Source of the DNA: Treponema sp.
Lineage (GTDB): Bacteria; Spirochaetota; Spirochaetia; Treponematales; Treponemataceae
NCBI GenBank assembly: GCA_004554075.1
Contig: SFOB01000061.1
Span: 1 to 25,398 of the forward strand
Direction: 5' to 3'
Length of the DNA stretch: 25,398 bases
Below the pieces are notes generated by a model that saw only the letters and a list, made by a program, of their open reading frames with translations, was not told the DNA's origin and searched no databases. The position numbers were made by a program, and so were the translations under genes. Of the stretch, positions 16,462 through 25,314 are shown piece by piece (the first letter of the stretch is position 1; every line of letters starts with the position of its first letter).

Positions 16462-16545
16462 TTATCATTTATTATGGGATAATGATAATAATCCTTAAAA
16501 AGATTGTCAACGTATTGACAATCTTTGTCTATTGATATTATCATT
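16461..16545. repeat. Nested and alternative palindromes between hsdR and the ATPase gene
   Basis: Three related segments occur: ATTATCATT (16461-16469, starting in the hsdR stop codon), AATGATAATA (16481-16490) and TATTATCATT (16536-16545). The middle one can pair with either neighbour. Inside the outer pair is a perfect 12-bp stem, AAAGATTGTCAA (16499-16510) with TTGACAATCTTT (16515-16526), around a CGTA loop. It could be an operator, an attenuator or a weak terminator (only a short T-tract follows). The spacer has no other content. Confidence 0.75.
16515..16541 (+). promoter_or_regulatory. Possible internal promoter overlapped by palindromes
   Basis: TTGACA (16515-16520, perfect -35) and TATTAT (16536-16541) are separated by 15 nt, shorter than ideal. 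Both boxes lie within palindrome arms, as expected for a repressible promoter, and transcription would start ahead of the GGAGG site (16569-16573) of the ATPase gene. Confidence 0.35.
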
Positions 16546-16579
16546 AAGATGTATTAATTGACAATTATGGAGGCAAAAT

Positions 16580-18025
16580 ATGAGTTATTTTTCCGAAGAA
16601 AGTATTTTAAATCTCCTCTATTCATATAATCCCTGGTGGAAAACCGGTATTGTTCAGAAAGATTTTGACAAACCGATGAAGCGAATTGCTTTTTACGAAA
16701 GCTGGAATGCTTTTAACAATGCAGAAATTCGTCGTACAGTTTTGTTAAGTGGTGCAAGACGAACTGGAAAAACCACAATTATGTATCAGACGATTGCAAA
16801 GCTCATAGAAAATGGAATTAATCCAAAAGATATCGTTTTCATTTCGTTTGACCACCCGTTATTAAAGCTTTGCAGTATAGAAGATGTCCTTGCAATTTAC
16901 AAAAGCAATATAACTACGTCTGAAACTCTTTACTGTTTCTTTGATGAAATTCAATATTCAGAAAACTGGAATTCCTGGCTTAAAGTTCTTTATGACACAA
17001 ATCCAAAAATCAGAATAATGGCAACAGGATCTGCAAGTCCTATTCTCGCCGATAAAACCAGAGAAAGCGGACTTGGAAGATGGATAACAATTCTTGTTCC
17101 CACCTTAAGTTTCTACGAATATTGCAAGCTTTTAGGTATTGAGGTGGGAGAACTTCCTGCTGGAATCAAACCAACACAAATTTATCTTCTGGAAAAAACA
17201 AAACAGAATGAAATATTAAATAAACTGTCTTCTTTGCAACCACACTTTATAAGATATCTACAGGTAGGAGGCTTCCCGGAACTTGCTCTTTCAAAAGATG
17301 ATATTTACGCTCAGAGAATATTGCGTGAAGACATTGTAGATAAAGCTTTAAAAAGGGATTTGCCGGCATTGTATCCGGTTCGAAATATTGGCGACATCGA
17401 AAAAGTATTTCTATATCTTTGTTACAATTCTTCTAATATTATTAATATGAATACAATCTGCAAGGAACTTCAGGTAACAAGAAATACATTAGAAAAATAT
17501 GTTCTCTACCTTGAAGGAGCAAATCTTATTTATATTAGTCCTCTTGTAAATGTGGGACCAAAACAGGTTTTAAAATCGCAGGATAAAATTTATATTGCAG
17601 ATGCCGCATTAAGAAACGCAGTCTTAATGAAAGATGATATTACAAACGACGCTCTGGAACTTGGAATCATTGCTGAAACAGCTGTATACAAACATGTTAA
17701 GGCTTTTAATTATAAAGCAGTAACAAAAGTTGGATATTACCGCGCCGGAGATAAAGGCAAAGAAATAGATATAGTTGTTCAGTATGCACAGAATACAAAT
17801 CCAATAATGATAGAAGTAAAATATCGTGATAATTCTCCAATATCAGAAAAAGATTTAATTGTTGATTTATCACAAGCAGAGCATCCAAATCTGGTTATTA
17901 CAAAAACTATTGATGATTTTGGCTTGCATGAATATAAAAACGGAAAAAAGATTTTCAAAATACCAGCTCCTGTTTTTCTCTATTTGTTGGGATATGTAGA
18001 AGCTAAGGGATATGAGAGTAAATAG
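16580..18025 (+). CDS. AAA ATPase with DUF4143-type nuclease-like C-terminus
   Basis: A 481-residue protein of the AAA_14/DUF4143 class. Walker A is SGARRTGKTT (K64-T65), Walker B is CFFDEIQY near residues 118-126, and ATGSAS follows as a sensor-like motif. Residues ~220-360 are helical with a winged-helix-like part. The C-terminal DUF4143 region (~360-475) contains D397 (EIDIVV) and E412-V-K414, the layout of a PD-(D/E)xK fold. Whether it cuts DNA is unknown; the biochemical role of this family is generally unestablished. GGAGG at 16569-16573 fixes ATG 16580. Its stop TAG overlaps the SD of hsdM, 12 nt ahead of that gene, so the two are translated from one mRNA. An accessory place inside an hsd operon recalls the R-linked ORFs (rlo genes) described in Campylobacter hsd loci. 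Confidence 0.85.
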   Translation: MSYFSEESILNLLYSYNPWWKTGIVQKDFDKPMKRIAFYESWNAFNNAEIRRTVLLSGARRTGKTTIMYQTIAKLIENGINPKDIVFISFDHPLLKLCSIEDVLAIYKSNITTSETLYCFFDEIQYSENWNSWLKVLYDTNPKIRIMATGSASPILADKTRESGLGRWITILVPTLSFYEYCKLLGIEVGELPAGIKPTQIYLLEKTKQNEILNKLSSLQPHFIRYLQVGGFPELALSKDDIYAQRILREDIVDKALKRDLPALYPVRNIGDIEKVFLYLCYNSSNIINMNTICKELQVTRNTLEKYVLYLEGANLIYISPLVNVGPKQVLKSQDKIYIADAALRNAVLMKDDITNDALELGIIAETAVYKHVKAFNYKAVTKVGYYRAGDKGKEIDIVVQYAQNTNPIMIEVKYRDNSPISEKDLIVDLSQAEHPNLVITKTIDDFGLHEYKNGKKIFKIPAPVFLYLLGYVEAKGYESK

Positions 18026-18037
18026 GAGAATTAAAAA

Positions 18038-19453
18038 ATGACTACACAAGAAATCGTAAGCAAACTCTGGAATCTTTGTTATGTTTTGTGGGATGATGGA
18101 ACTACATATCTGGATTATTTAAATGAACTTACATATATATTATTTTTAAAAATGTGTTCTGAAATTCCTGATGGAGAAGAACAAATTCCAGAAAAATACC
18201 GCTGGGCTGAATTAGTTAAAAGAGATGGTATCGCCCTTAAAGATTTTTACAAAGAACTTTTGGACTACCTTGGAACAAAAACAAGTGGCCGCGTACTTGA
18301 AATTTATGCGGGCAGCCAGACCTCAATCGACGAACCAAAAAATCTTGAGAAAATTATAAAGTCCATAGATGCACTCGACTGGTTTAGTGCAAAAGAAGAA
18401 GGACTCGGTGATCTTTACGAAGGTCTGCTCGAAAAAATTGCTACAGAAAAAAAGAGCGGAGCAGGACAGTATTTTACACCGCGAGTTTTAATAGACGTAA
18501 TTACAGAGCTCGTAAAACCTCAGCTTGGTGAAAAATGTAACGACCCGGCCTGCGGAACATTTGGCTTTATGATCAGCGCCCACAAATATGTGCTGGACCA
18601 TAACGACAACCTCATTCATTGTACAACCGAGCAGCAGGATTTTGAAGATATACAGGCATTCACGGGCACAGAACTTGTACACGACACCCATCGTCTTGCC
18701 CTTATGAACGCATATCTTCACGACATAAACGGCAAAATTACACTTGGCGATACCTTAAGTTCAATCGGTATGGAAATGAAAGATTATGATGTGGTTCTCA
18801 CAAATCCGCCTTACGGAATAAGAAAGAGTGGTAAGCGCGCCTTTCGTACAGATATCACTTATGCCACAAGCAACAAACAGCTCTGTTTTTTGCAGCATAT
18901 TTATCGCTCATTAAAGACTAATGGAAAAGCAAGAGCAGCAGTAGTTCTTCCGGATAATGTTCTTTTTGGAAGTGGTGACAGTGAAAAGGTCCGAATTGAT
19001 TTAATGAATAAATGTAATTTAGATACAATTCTTCGCCTGCCAACCGGAATTTTCTATGCACAGGGGGTAAAGACAAGTGTTCTATTTTTTACAAGAGGAG
19101 AAACAGATATAGATAATACAAAACAGGTTTGGTTTTATGATCTTCGAACTAATATGCCGAGTTTTGGTAAGACAAATCAGCTCAAAAAAGAACACTTTTC
19201 CGACTTCATAAAAGCCTATGAAGCCGCTGACCGCAGTTCAATAAAGGACGAACGCTGGACATGTGTTTCTCGTGAACAGATTGCTGCTAAAGGAAATGAA
19301 CTCACTTTTGGTCTTATTCAAGATGAAAATAACATAGTTCCTGAAGATCTTCCTGAGCCAATTGTAAGTGCCCAAAACTGCCTCAGCCAGCTCGAAATAG
19401 CCACCGACCTCATCAAAGAAGTTGTCCGCGAACTTCAGAAGACGGAGAAGTAG
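18038..19453 (+). CDS. hsdM: Type I restriction-modification methyltransferase subunit M
   Basis: A 471-residue N6-adenine methyltransferase subunit that uses S-adenosylmethionine and, with HsdS, protects host sites. The N-terminal ~130 residues are the HsdM helical domain. GAGQYFTPR near 140-148 precedes the SAM-binding motif DPACGTFGF (from D169) and the catalytic motif NPPYG (N256-P-P-Y259). All the expected motifs are intact and the length is normal. AGGAG (18024-18028) overlaps the TAG stop of the ATPase gene and stands 9 nt before ATG 18038. hsdS begins 2 nt after its stop. Confidence 0.95.
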   Translation: MTTQEIVSKLWNLCYVLWDDGTTYLDYLNELTYILFLKMCSEIPDGEEQIPEKYRWAELVKRDGIALKDFYKELLDYLGTKTSGRVLEIYAGSQTSIDEPKNLEKIIKSIDALDWFSAKEEGLGDLYEGLLEKIATEKKSGAGQYFTPRVLIDVITELVKPQLGEKCNDPACGTFGFMISAHKYVLDHNDNLIHCTTEQQDFEDIQAFTGTELVHDTHRLALMNAYLHDINGKITLGDTLSSIGMEMKDYDVVLTNPPYGIRKSGKRAFRTDITYATSNKQLCFLQHIYRSLKTNGKARAAVVLPDNVLFGSGDSEKVRIDLMNKCNLDTILRLPTGIFYAQGVKTSVLFFTRGETDIDNTKQVWFYDLRTNMPSFGKTNQLKKEHFSDFIKAYEAADRSSIKDERWTCVSREQIAAKGNELTFGLIQDENNIVPEDLPEPIVSAQNCLSQLEIATDLIKEVVRELQKTEK

Positions 19454-19455
19454 AA

Positions 19456-20805
19456 ATGGCAAAGAAAGTTGATTTACCTGAGCCAATAATTCCAAATGCC
19501 TCCTGGAAAATTGTTGAGTTAGGAAAATATGTAAAAATACTCAATGGATATCCATTTGATTCTGGACGATTTACAAAATCATCTGAAAAAACATTTCCTC
19601 TCATAAGAATTCGAGATGTTGTACGAGGATATACTGAAACTTTTACAGATGAGGATTGTCCTGCTGAATATAAAATCAAAAAAGGTGAAATCCTTATTGG
19701 AATGGATGGTGATTTTAATATTTCAAGATGGAAATCAGATTTTGGTTTATTAAATCAGCGAGTTTGTAAGATAGAATCAGACTCAAAAGATTTAGATGAA
19801 AAATTTTTATATTATTATTTACCAATACCATTAAAGCAAATAAATGCTGCCACTCCTAGTGTTACTGTAAAACATTTATCATCTAATTCTTTACAACAAT
19901 TACATTTTCCATTACCGCCTCTTGCCGAACAACAGCGCATCGTAAACCGCATCGAAACAATGTTCGCAAAACTAGACCAAGCCCAAGAAAAAACACAAGC
20001 AGTATTAGACAGTTTCGAAACCCGCAAAGCCGCCATTCTACACAAAGCCTTCACTGGCGAACTAACCGCCAACTGGCGCAAAGAAAATGGTGGTCAAAAG
20101 AATACGGAATTAGAATCTATATATAATTTTGTTCAATCACTAACTAAGAAGGATATTTCTAACATTGAAGATTTTCAAAGTCTAGCTTCTGATTATATTC
20201 TTTCAGATGGAACTTTATGGAAGAAATGTTGTATTGGAGCTATTGGAATAGTAACAAATGGAAGTACTCCGTCTCGAACGAAACCAACTTTTTGGGATGG
20301 GGATATACCTTGGGTTAGTTCGGGGGAGGTTTCCAATAATATAATTGAAACAACGAATGAATGTATAACAGAAGAAGGCTTTAATAATTCATCGGTAAAG
20401 AAATTACCAATAGGTACTGTTCTTATTGCTATGATAGGAGAAGGTAAAACTCGAGGTCAAACTTCTGTACTTAATATTGAAGCAACAACTAACCAGAATA
20501 TAGCTGCAATAATAATCAATCATGGTCGAGTAGAGCCAAAATTCTTATGGTACTGGTTGCAGAAAGAATATAAAAACAATAGAACTGCAGGAAATGGATC
20601 TGGACCACAAGCACTTAATTGTCAAAGAGTACGAGAGTTACCATTTATTTTACCAACTCTATCTGAACAACAAGAAATTGTCCGCATCCTAGACACCGTA
20701 CTAGAAAAAGAATACCGTGCCAAAGAAGTTGTCCAAACCGTTCTAGGCCAAATTGCCCTGCTAAAAAAAACAATCTTAGCCCGAGCGTTCAGAGGGGAGT
20801 TGTAA
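19456..20805 (+). CDS. hsdS: Type I restriction-modification specificity subunit S
   Basis: A 449-residue subunit that selects the bipartite DNA target for both restriction and methylation. It has two target-recognition domains, at ~15-150 and ~250-395. Each is followed by a conserved helical spacer beginning LAEQQRIV (19924 onward) and LSEQQEIV (20662 onward). The spacers set the distance between half-sites. Base use is mosaic: the first spacer (about 19920-20090) and the end of the second (about 20680-20800) are noticeably richer in C and G than the AT-rich recognition domains, consistent with domain exchange. GGAG at 19444-19447 lies within the end of hsdM, and ATG 19456 is 2 nt after its stop. 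The next gene's ATG directly abuts the TAA stop. Confidence 0.93.
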   Translation: MAKKVDLPEPIIPNASWKIVELGKYVKILNGYPFDSGRFTKSSEKTFPLIRIRDVVRGYTETFTDEDCPAEYKIKKGEILIGMDGDFNISRWKSDFGLLNQRVCKIESDSKDLDEKFLYYYLPIPLKQINAATPSVTVKHLSSNSLQQLHFPLPPLAEQQRIVNRIETMFAKLDQAQEKTQAVLDSFETRKAAILHKAFTGELTANWRKENGGQKNTELESIYNFVQSLTKKDISNIEDFQSLASDYILSDGTLWKKCCIGAIGIVTNGSTPSRTKPTFWDGDIPWVSSGEVSNNIIETTNECITEEGFNNSSVKKLPIGTVLIAMIGEGKTRGQTSVLNIEATTNQNIAAIIINHGRVEPKFLWYWLQKEYKNNRTAGNGSGPQALNCQRVRELPFILPTLSEQQEIVRILDTVLEKEYRAKEVVQTVLGQIALLKKTILARAFRGEL

Positions 20806-23800
20806 ATGGTTAGAGCAAATTGGGATTTTTTTAATGCTAAGTTCTCAGGAAATAGAGAAGATACTTTTCAGTGGTTCTCATATTTGCTTTTTTGTCGTGA
20901 AGTAGATAAATCAAAAGGATTGTTTGGATATTTTAATCAATCTGTATTAGAAACAGAACCAGTTCTTTATAAAGACAGATGTATTGGATGGCAAGCAAAA
21001 TATTATTCCGATAAATTAGGACATTATACAGATAAAATTATTGATATAATTAATAACCTAAAGAAAAAATATTCAGAAGTAAAAGTACTATATTTTTATA
21101 CAAACCAACTGTGGGGCGAAGGAAAGAATAATCGAAAACCGAAAGGCTTGTATACAATTGAAAAGTTATGTAAAGAATTAGACATTTGCATTGAATGGAG
21201 AGATGCAAATTATTTTGATTCCGAAGATGTTTGTATAAAAAATGAGGACTTAGCTAAATATTTTTTTACATTAAATGATAAGGTATCAAATTGTTTTCAA
21301 AAACTTAAAGAACATACAGAGCGATTACTTTTAAATATTAATTATTCAATTCCATATAAAACTACTTCTATTAGTTTAGATAGAACACAAGAATTAAAAC
21401 TATTATCGGATTCTAATTCACAGGTAACAATATTACATGGAGAAGGTGGATGTGGAAAAACGGCAATAGTAAAACAATATTATTTATCAAAAACTAATAG
21501 ACCATTCTTATTATTGAAAGCCTTTGAATTAATTGGAAAATCTTTTGATGATATTTTTTATGGATGTACAGAGCAAGAAATCAATGACTTATTTAATGGT
21601 GAATCTGAAAAAGTTTTTGTACTAGATTCTGCAGAAAAATTAATTAATATACCTGATAAAGAATGCTATAAAGAATTAATAACTTTTCTTTTGAAGTCAA
21701 AATGGAAAATTATAGTAACAACAAGAAATGAATATCTGGATGCTCTAATTTTCGAGATAAGTAATATATTTGAATGTTCATATAACGCAATAGCAGTAGA
21801 AAAATTTACTGAAAAACAATTAGGAGATTGTTTTACTGATTACAAAATAGAATTACCTTCTGATTTAAGATTGCAGAAATTAATTCAAAATCCATTTTAT
21901 CTCAACTTATTTCTTTCAAATACGACAACTTCAGAAAATTGTTCCTACAGTGATTTCAAGAAAAGAGTATGGATGAATATATCTAATTCAAGTATTGATT
22001 TAATTAATATTTCAGTTGCAAAAGCTAAATCTGGTGTATTTTATATTGATTCATCTGCAATAAGTAAAGAGAAATTAGACGCAATGATGAGTACTGGAGT
22101 TCTCACAAAGGAAGATGAAAAATATTTTATATCCCATGATTTATTTGAAGAAATTGCAATAGAAAAATATATAGATAAAGAATTCTATGATGCAAAGAAT
22201 TATTATGATTTCTTAAATTCCTTAGGAATATCATTATCAATTCGCCGCTGCTATAGAAATTGGCTTTCTGAAAAATATTTAAGTAATGATGAAGATGTAA
22301 TAACACAATCAATGAATTATGCTCTCGAAGATGATAACGCTTCATTTTGGGTGGATGAGACTCTAATTGCTATAATGCTTTCTTCGTCAGCAAATTTATT
22401 TTTTGATTTGCATAAAACTAAATTGCTTTCTGATAATTTTAAGAATTTACAAAGAATTGCAAAACTATTAGGTTTGTCATGTAAAGTATTTAATACAGAT
22501 TTACTTTCTAAAATAGGATTATCAGTGTCTCTGAGAACAATAGATAATTCTCTGCTAAAACCTAATGGACAAGGCTGGAAGGATTTCATACATTTTTTAC
22601 ATTCCAATTTAGATGAAATAGGTATTGAAAATACTGAGTTTGTATTATCTGTTCTAAGCGATTGGACGCGGAATAATAAAATTTCCGAAACAACAAGAGA
22701 TGCAGGTTTGTTGGCTCTAAGGTTCTATGAATGGATTGAAAAAAACAATAAAAGTTATAAATATAAAGATAAAGAACAAATAATTTTTCAAATAATATGC
22801 GATAGTTCAACTGAAATATCAAACGAATTGATTTCTATTTTTGATTTGATAATACAAAATCAATGGAAAAATTATAATGATCCGTATGTTTCATTAGTTG
22901 ATACAATATTAACAGATTACAAATACTCTACTATTTATCAATCTCTTCCAAAAGAAATATTAAAATTAATCAATTTCTTTTGGAAAAAAGTAGATAAAAA
23001 AGACGAAGTACAAGATTATTTTCATTTTCGTTCTGATGAAGTTGAAGATTATTATGGCATTGAACGAGAATATACAACGAAATCGTTTCCTCCAAGTGCA
23101 TTTAAAACACCTTTTTGGTGGTTATTGAAAGTGGATTTTAAATCTACTTTAGATTTTTTGATTTCTTTTATCAATGATTGTGTAGAAAAATTCAATTCCA
23201 CAAAGAAAGAATATTTTGACGATGCAGATTTGATAGATGTATTTGTAGAGGAACAAACTGTAAAACAATATTCAAGTACATCATTATGGAATATGCATAG
23301 AGGAACAGAAGGAGGTGAACCATATCTTTTACAATCTATTCATATGGCACTTGAAAAAAAATTACTTGATGAAGCGAAATATGATAATAATGTTGAAGCA
23401 ATGACTAACTGCTTATTATATATATTGAAGAAATCAAAGTCTGTTTCGCTTTCATCTATTGTAGCTAGCATTGTTTTAGCTTATCCAGAAAAATATTATT
23501 CAGTTGCATTTGAATTGTTCAGAAATAAAGAATTCTTTTTGTTGGATTTAATAAGATCTTGTAAAGAACCAGAAGCAGAAACATGTTATAAAATAGCAAG
23601 TGATACAAGAGATTTCGTATTCAGCAATGAAAGATTAGAGACCTGTAAACAGAAATGGCGAAAAACAAATCTCGAGCAATTATTTTTTAAATTGCAATTA
23701 ACTAAATTATCGGACACGGAAACAGATGAAGAATTTAAAAATAGAGTAGTAAAAATGTACTCCTTATTGGATAAATTCTATAAGGATTTATCGTTGTTGG

Positions 23801-25314
23801 ATAAACAAAATGAAAATGACAAAAAATGGAGATTTTCTCTTTTAAGAATGGATACAAGGAGAATGGAAAAAGATATAAAGGATGAAAATGGTAAAATATT
23901 CATATCTTTTACGCCTTTTATAGATGAAGATCTTATAAAATATAAAAAAGAAAATGAAAAGAAAAATGTAATTTTGAATGATAAATATATTTCTTTACGA
24001 TTATGGGCAACATATCAATGGAATCATGATGTTGAGAATTTGAAGAAATATTCAGAATACGAGAATCCGACTTATGTGATAAAAAAGATAAAAGAATTAT
24101 GTATATCATTAGAAGAAAATAAGAATACAGAGTATTTGTTATTTAATAGAGCATTACCGGTATTAGCAATATCTTGTCTTATTAGAGATTTCTCAGATAA
24201 AATGACATCAGATGAATTACGCTATTGTAATGAAATAGTAATTGAATATTCTTTATTACCATTTTGTAATATGTATCGTTATCAGGTTTCAGATGGAACT
24301 GAAAATGCAATTTTTGTTTTAGGCAAAGCATTTCTTAATAGTAATGACGTAGAAGAAAAACTGGATATTATAAGAATATTATTATTAAATCTTTTTAGAG
24401 ATGAAGAAGTTGGAATGTCAGGTAAAGCTTGTCGAGAGGATGCAATAAACTCGATAAATATATATTTTGACGAACATGTTATAAAAAATAAGATTATTTG
24501 GGGATATATAGTTCTTGAAGCAAAATGGCAAGAAATCTTAAGCAATAATAGACAATTATTATGGCAACAAAAAATTACTAAAGAAGATTTAATTGAGAAA
24601 TTTCTAAATGAAAATAAAGTTGTTTTTTCAAAATGCATAGATGAATCAGACGTTACAATTACAAAGTTAGATATCCAGAAATTATCTTTTGCAGCTTTAC
24701 ATGTTTTACTCTCTTTTATATATATGGAAACAGACTTTTATTCTTATTTACTTGATACAATTATTTCGCGAGCAACCTTCTATTTAAATAAAGATAAAGA
24801 GAATGAAGAACGATTGGAATATATGGATAAATACAGATTAGCGAAAGGTTTCGCATTGTATTTATTACATGCAGCTAAGAAAGAAATTCCAAATATATTG
24901 AATCAATTATTTAATCAATGTAATGATGATGATTTCTTAGAAATGCTATATCAGAATTTAGTCTATGCAGAAGACAATCTACAAAGATATGATAATTTCT
25001 GGGAAGTTTGGAAAAAAAGTTATGCATTAATATTTAATCATAAATCCAGTAAATTATTAAATGCCTATTTATTTGCTACTATTAGTTGGAAGGAAAATGC
25101 AAAAAACTGGCATTCATTCAAGAATGAGAATAAATCATTTTTCTTAGAAATTTCAGAAGAAAAAACTAACATGCAATTATTATATCCATTTACCAAATTA
25201 CTTTATGGTATAGGTAGCATATATAGGAGCGAAACTGTAAATTGGGTTTTTAATATTATAGAAAATAATTCAGACTGTATTATTGAAGAAACGACAAAAT
25301 TTTATGAGTTATAA
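20806..25314 (+). CDS. Avs-like STAND NTPase with N-terminal Mrr-type nuclease domain
   Basis: A 1502-residue protein. Residues ~1-150 form a predicted PD-(D/E)xK nuclease of the Mrr type, with acidic residues E49/E51 and Q63-A-K65 (GWQAKYY) on consecutive strands. Residues ~190-400 form a STAND-type NTPase with Walker A GEGGCGKT (K218-T219), Walker B VFVLDSAE (D274), a sensor TTRNEY (R307) and the helical-domain NPF motif at 362-364. The remaining ~1100 residues are predicted mostly helical without recognised motifs, a likely sensor. This three-part order matches antiviral STAND (Avs) proteins, which tetramerise and activate the N-terminal effector on binding a conserved phage protein (known of the family). 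AGGGG (20793-20797) inside hsdS precedes ATG 20806, which abuts the hsdS stop, so coupled translation is likely. It is strongly AT-rich. The exact Avs subtype cannot be told. Confidence 0.75.
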   Translation: MVRANWDFFNAKFSGNREDTFQWFSYLLFCREVDKSKGLFGYFNQSVLETEPVLYKDRCIGWQAKYYSDKLGHYTDKIIDIINNLKKKYSEVKVLYFYTNQLWGEGKNNRKPKGLYTIEKLCKELDICIEWRDANYFDSEDVCIKNEDLAKYFFTLNDKVSNCFQKLKEHTERLLLNINYSIPYKTTSISLDRTQELKLLSDSNSQVTILHGEGGCGKTAIVKQYYLSKTNRPFLLLKAFELIGKSFDDIFYGCTEQEINDLFNGESEKVFVLDSAEKLINIPDKECYKELITFLLKSKWKIIVTTRNEYLDALIFEISNIFECSYNAIAVEKFTEKQLGDCFTDYKIELPSDLRLQKLIQNPFYLNLFLSNTTTSENCSYSDFKKRVWMNISNSSIDLINISVAKAKSGVFYIDSSAISKEKLDAMMSTGVLTKEDEKYFISHDLFEEIAIEKYIDKEFYDAKNYYDFLNSLGISLSIRRCYRNWLSEKYLSNDEDVITQSMNYALEDDNASFWVDETLIAIMLSSSANLFFDLHKTKLLSDNFKNLQRIAKLLGLSCKVFNTDLLSKIGLSVSLRTIDNSLLKPNGQGWKDFIHFLHSNLDEIGIENTEFVLSVLSDWTRNNKISETTRDAGLLALRFYEWIEKNNKSYKYKDKEQIIFQIICDSSTEISNELISIFDLIIQNQWKNYNDPYVSLVDTILTDYKYSTIYQSLPKEILKLINFFWKKVDKKDEVQDYFHFRSDEVEDYYGIEREYTTKSFPPSAFKTPFWWLLKVDFKSTLDFLISFINDCVEKFNSTKKEYFDDADLIDVFVEEQTVKQYSSTSLWNMHRGTEGGEPYLLQSIHMALEKKLLDEAKYDNNVEAMTNCLLYILKKSKSVSLSSIVASIVLAYPEKYYSVAFELFRNKEFFLLDLIRSCKEPEAETCYKIASDTRDFVFSNERLETCKQKWRKTNLEQLFFKLQLTKLSDTETDEEFKNRVVKMYSLLDKFYKDLSLLDKQNENDKKWRFSLLRMDTRRMEKDIKDENGKIFISFTPFIDEDLIKYKKENEKKNVILNDKYISLRLWATYQWNHDVENLKKYSEYENPTYVIKKIKELCISLEENKNTEYLLFNRALPVLAISCLIRDFSDKMTSDELRYCNEIVIEYSLLPFCNMYRYQVSDGTENAIFVLGKAFLNSNDVEEKLDIIRILLLNLFRDEEVGMSGKACREDAINSINIYFDEHVIKNKIIWGYIVLEAKWQEILSNNRQLLWQQKITKEDLIEKFLNENKVVFSKCIDESDVTITKLDIQKLSFAALHVLLSFIYMETDFYSYLLDTIISRATFYLNKDKENEERLEYMDKYRLAKGFALYLLHAAKKEIPNILNQLFNQCNDDDFLEMLYQNLVYAEDNLQRYDNFWEVWKKSYALIFNHKSSKLLNAYLFATISWKENAKNWHSFKNENKSFFLEISEEKTNMQLLYPFTKLLYGIGSIYRSETVNWVFNIIENNSDCIIEETTKFYEL

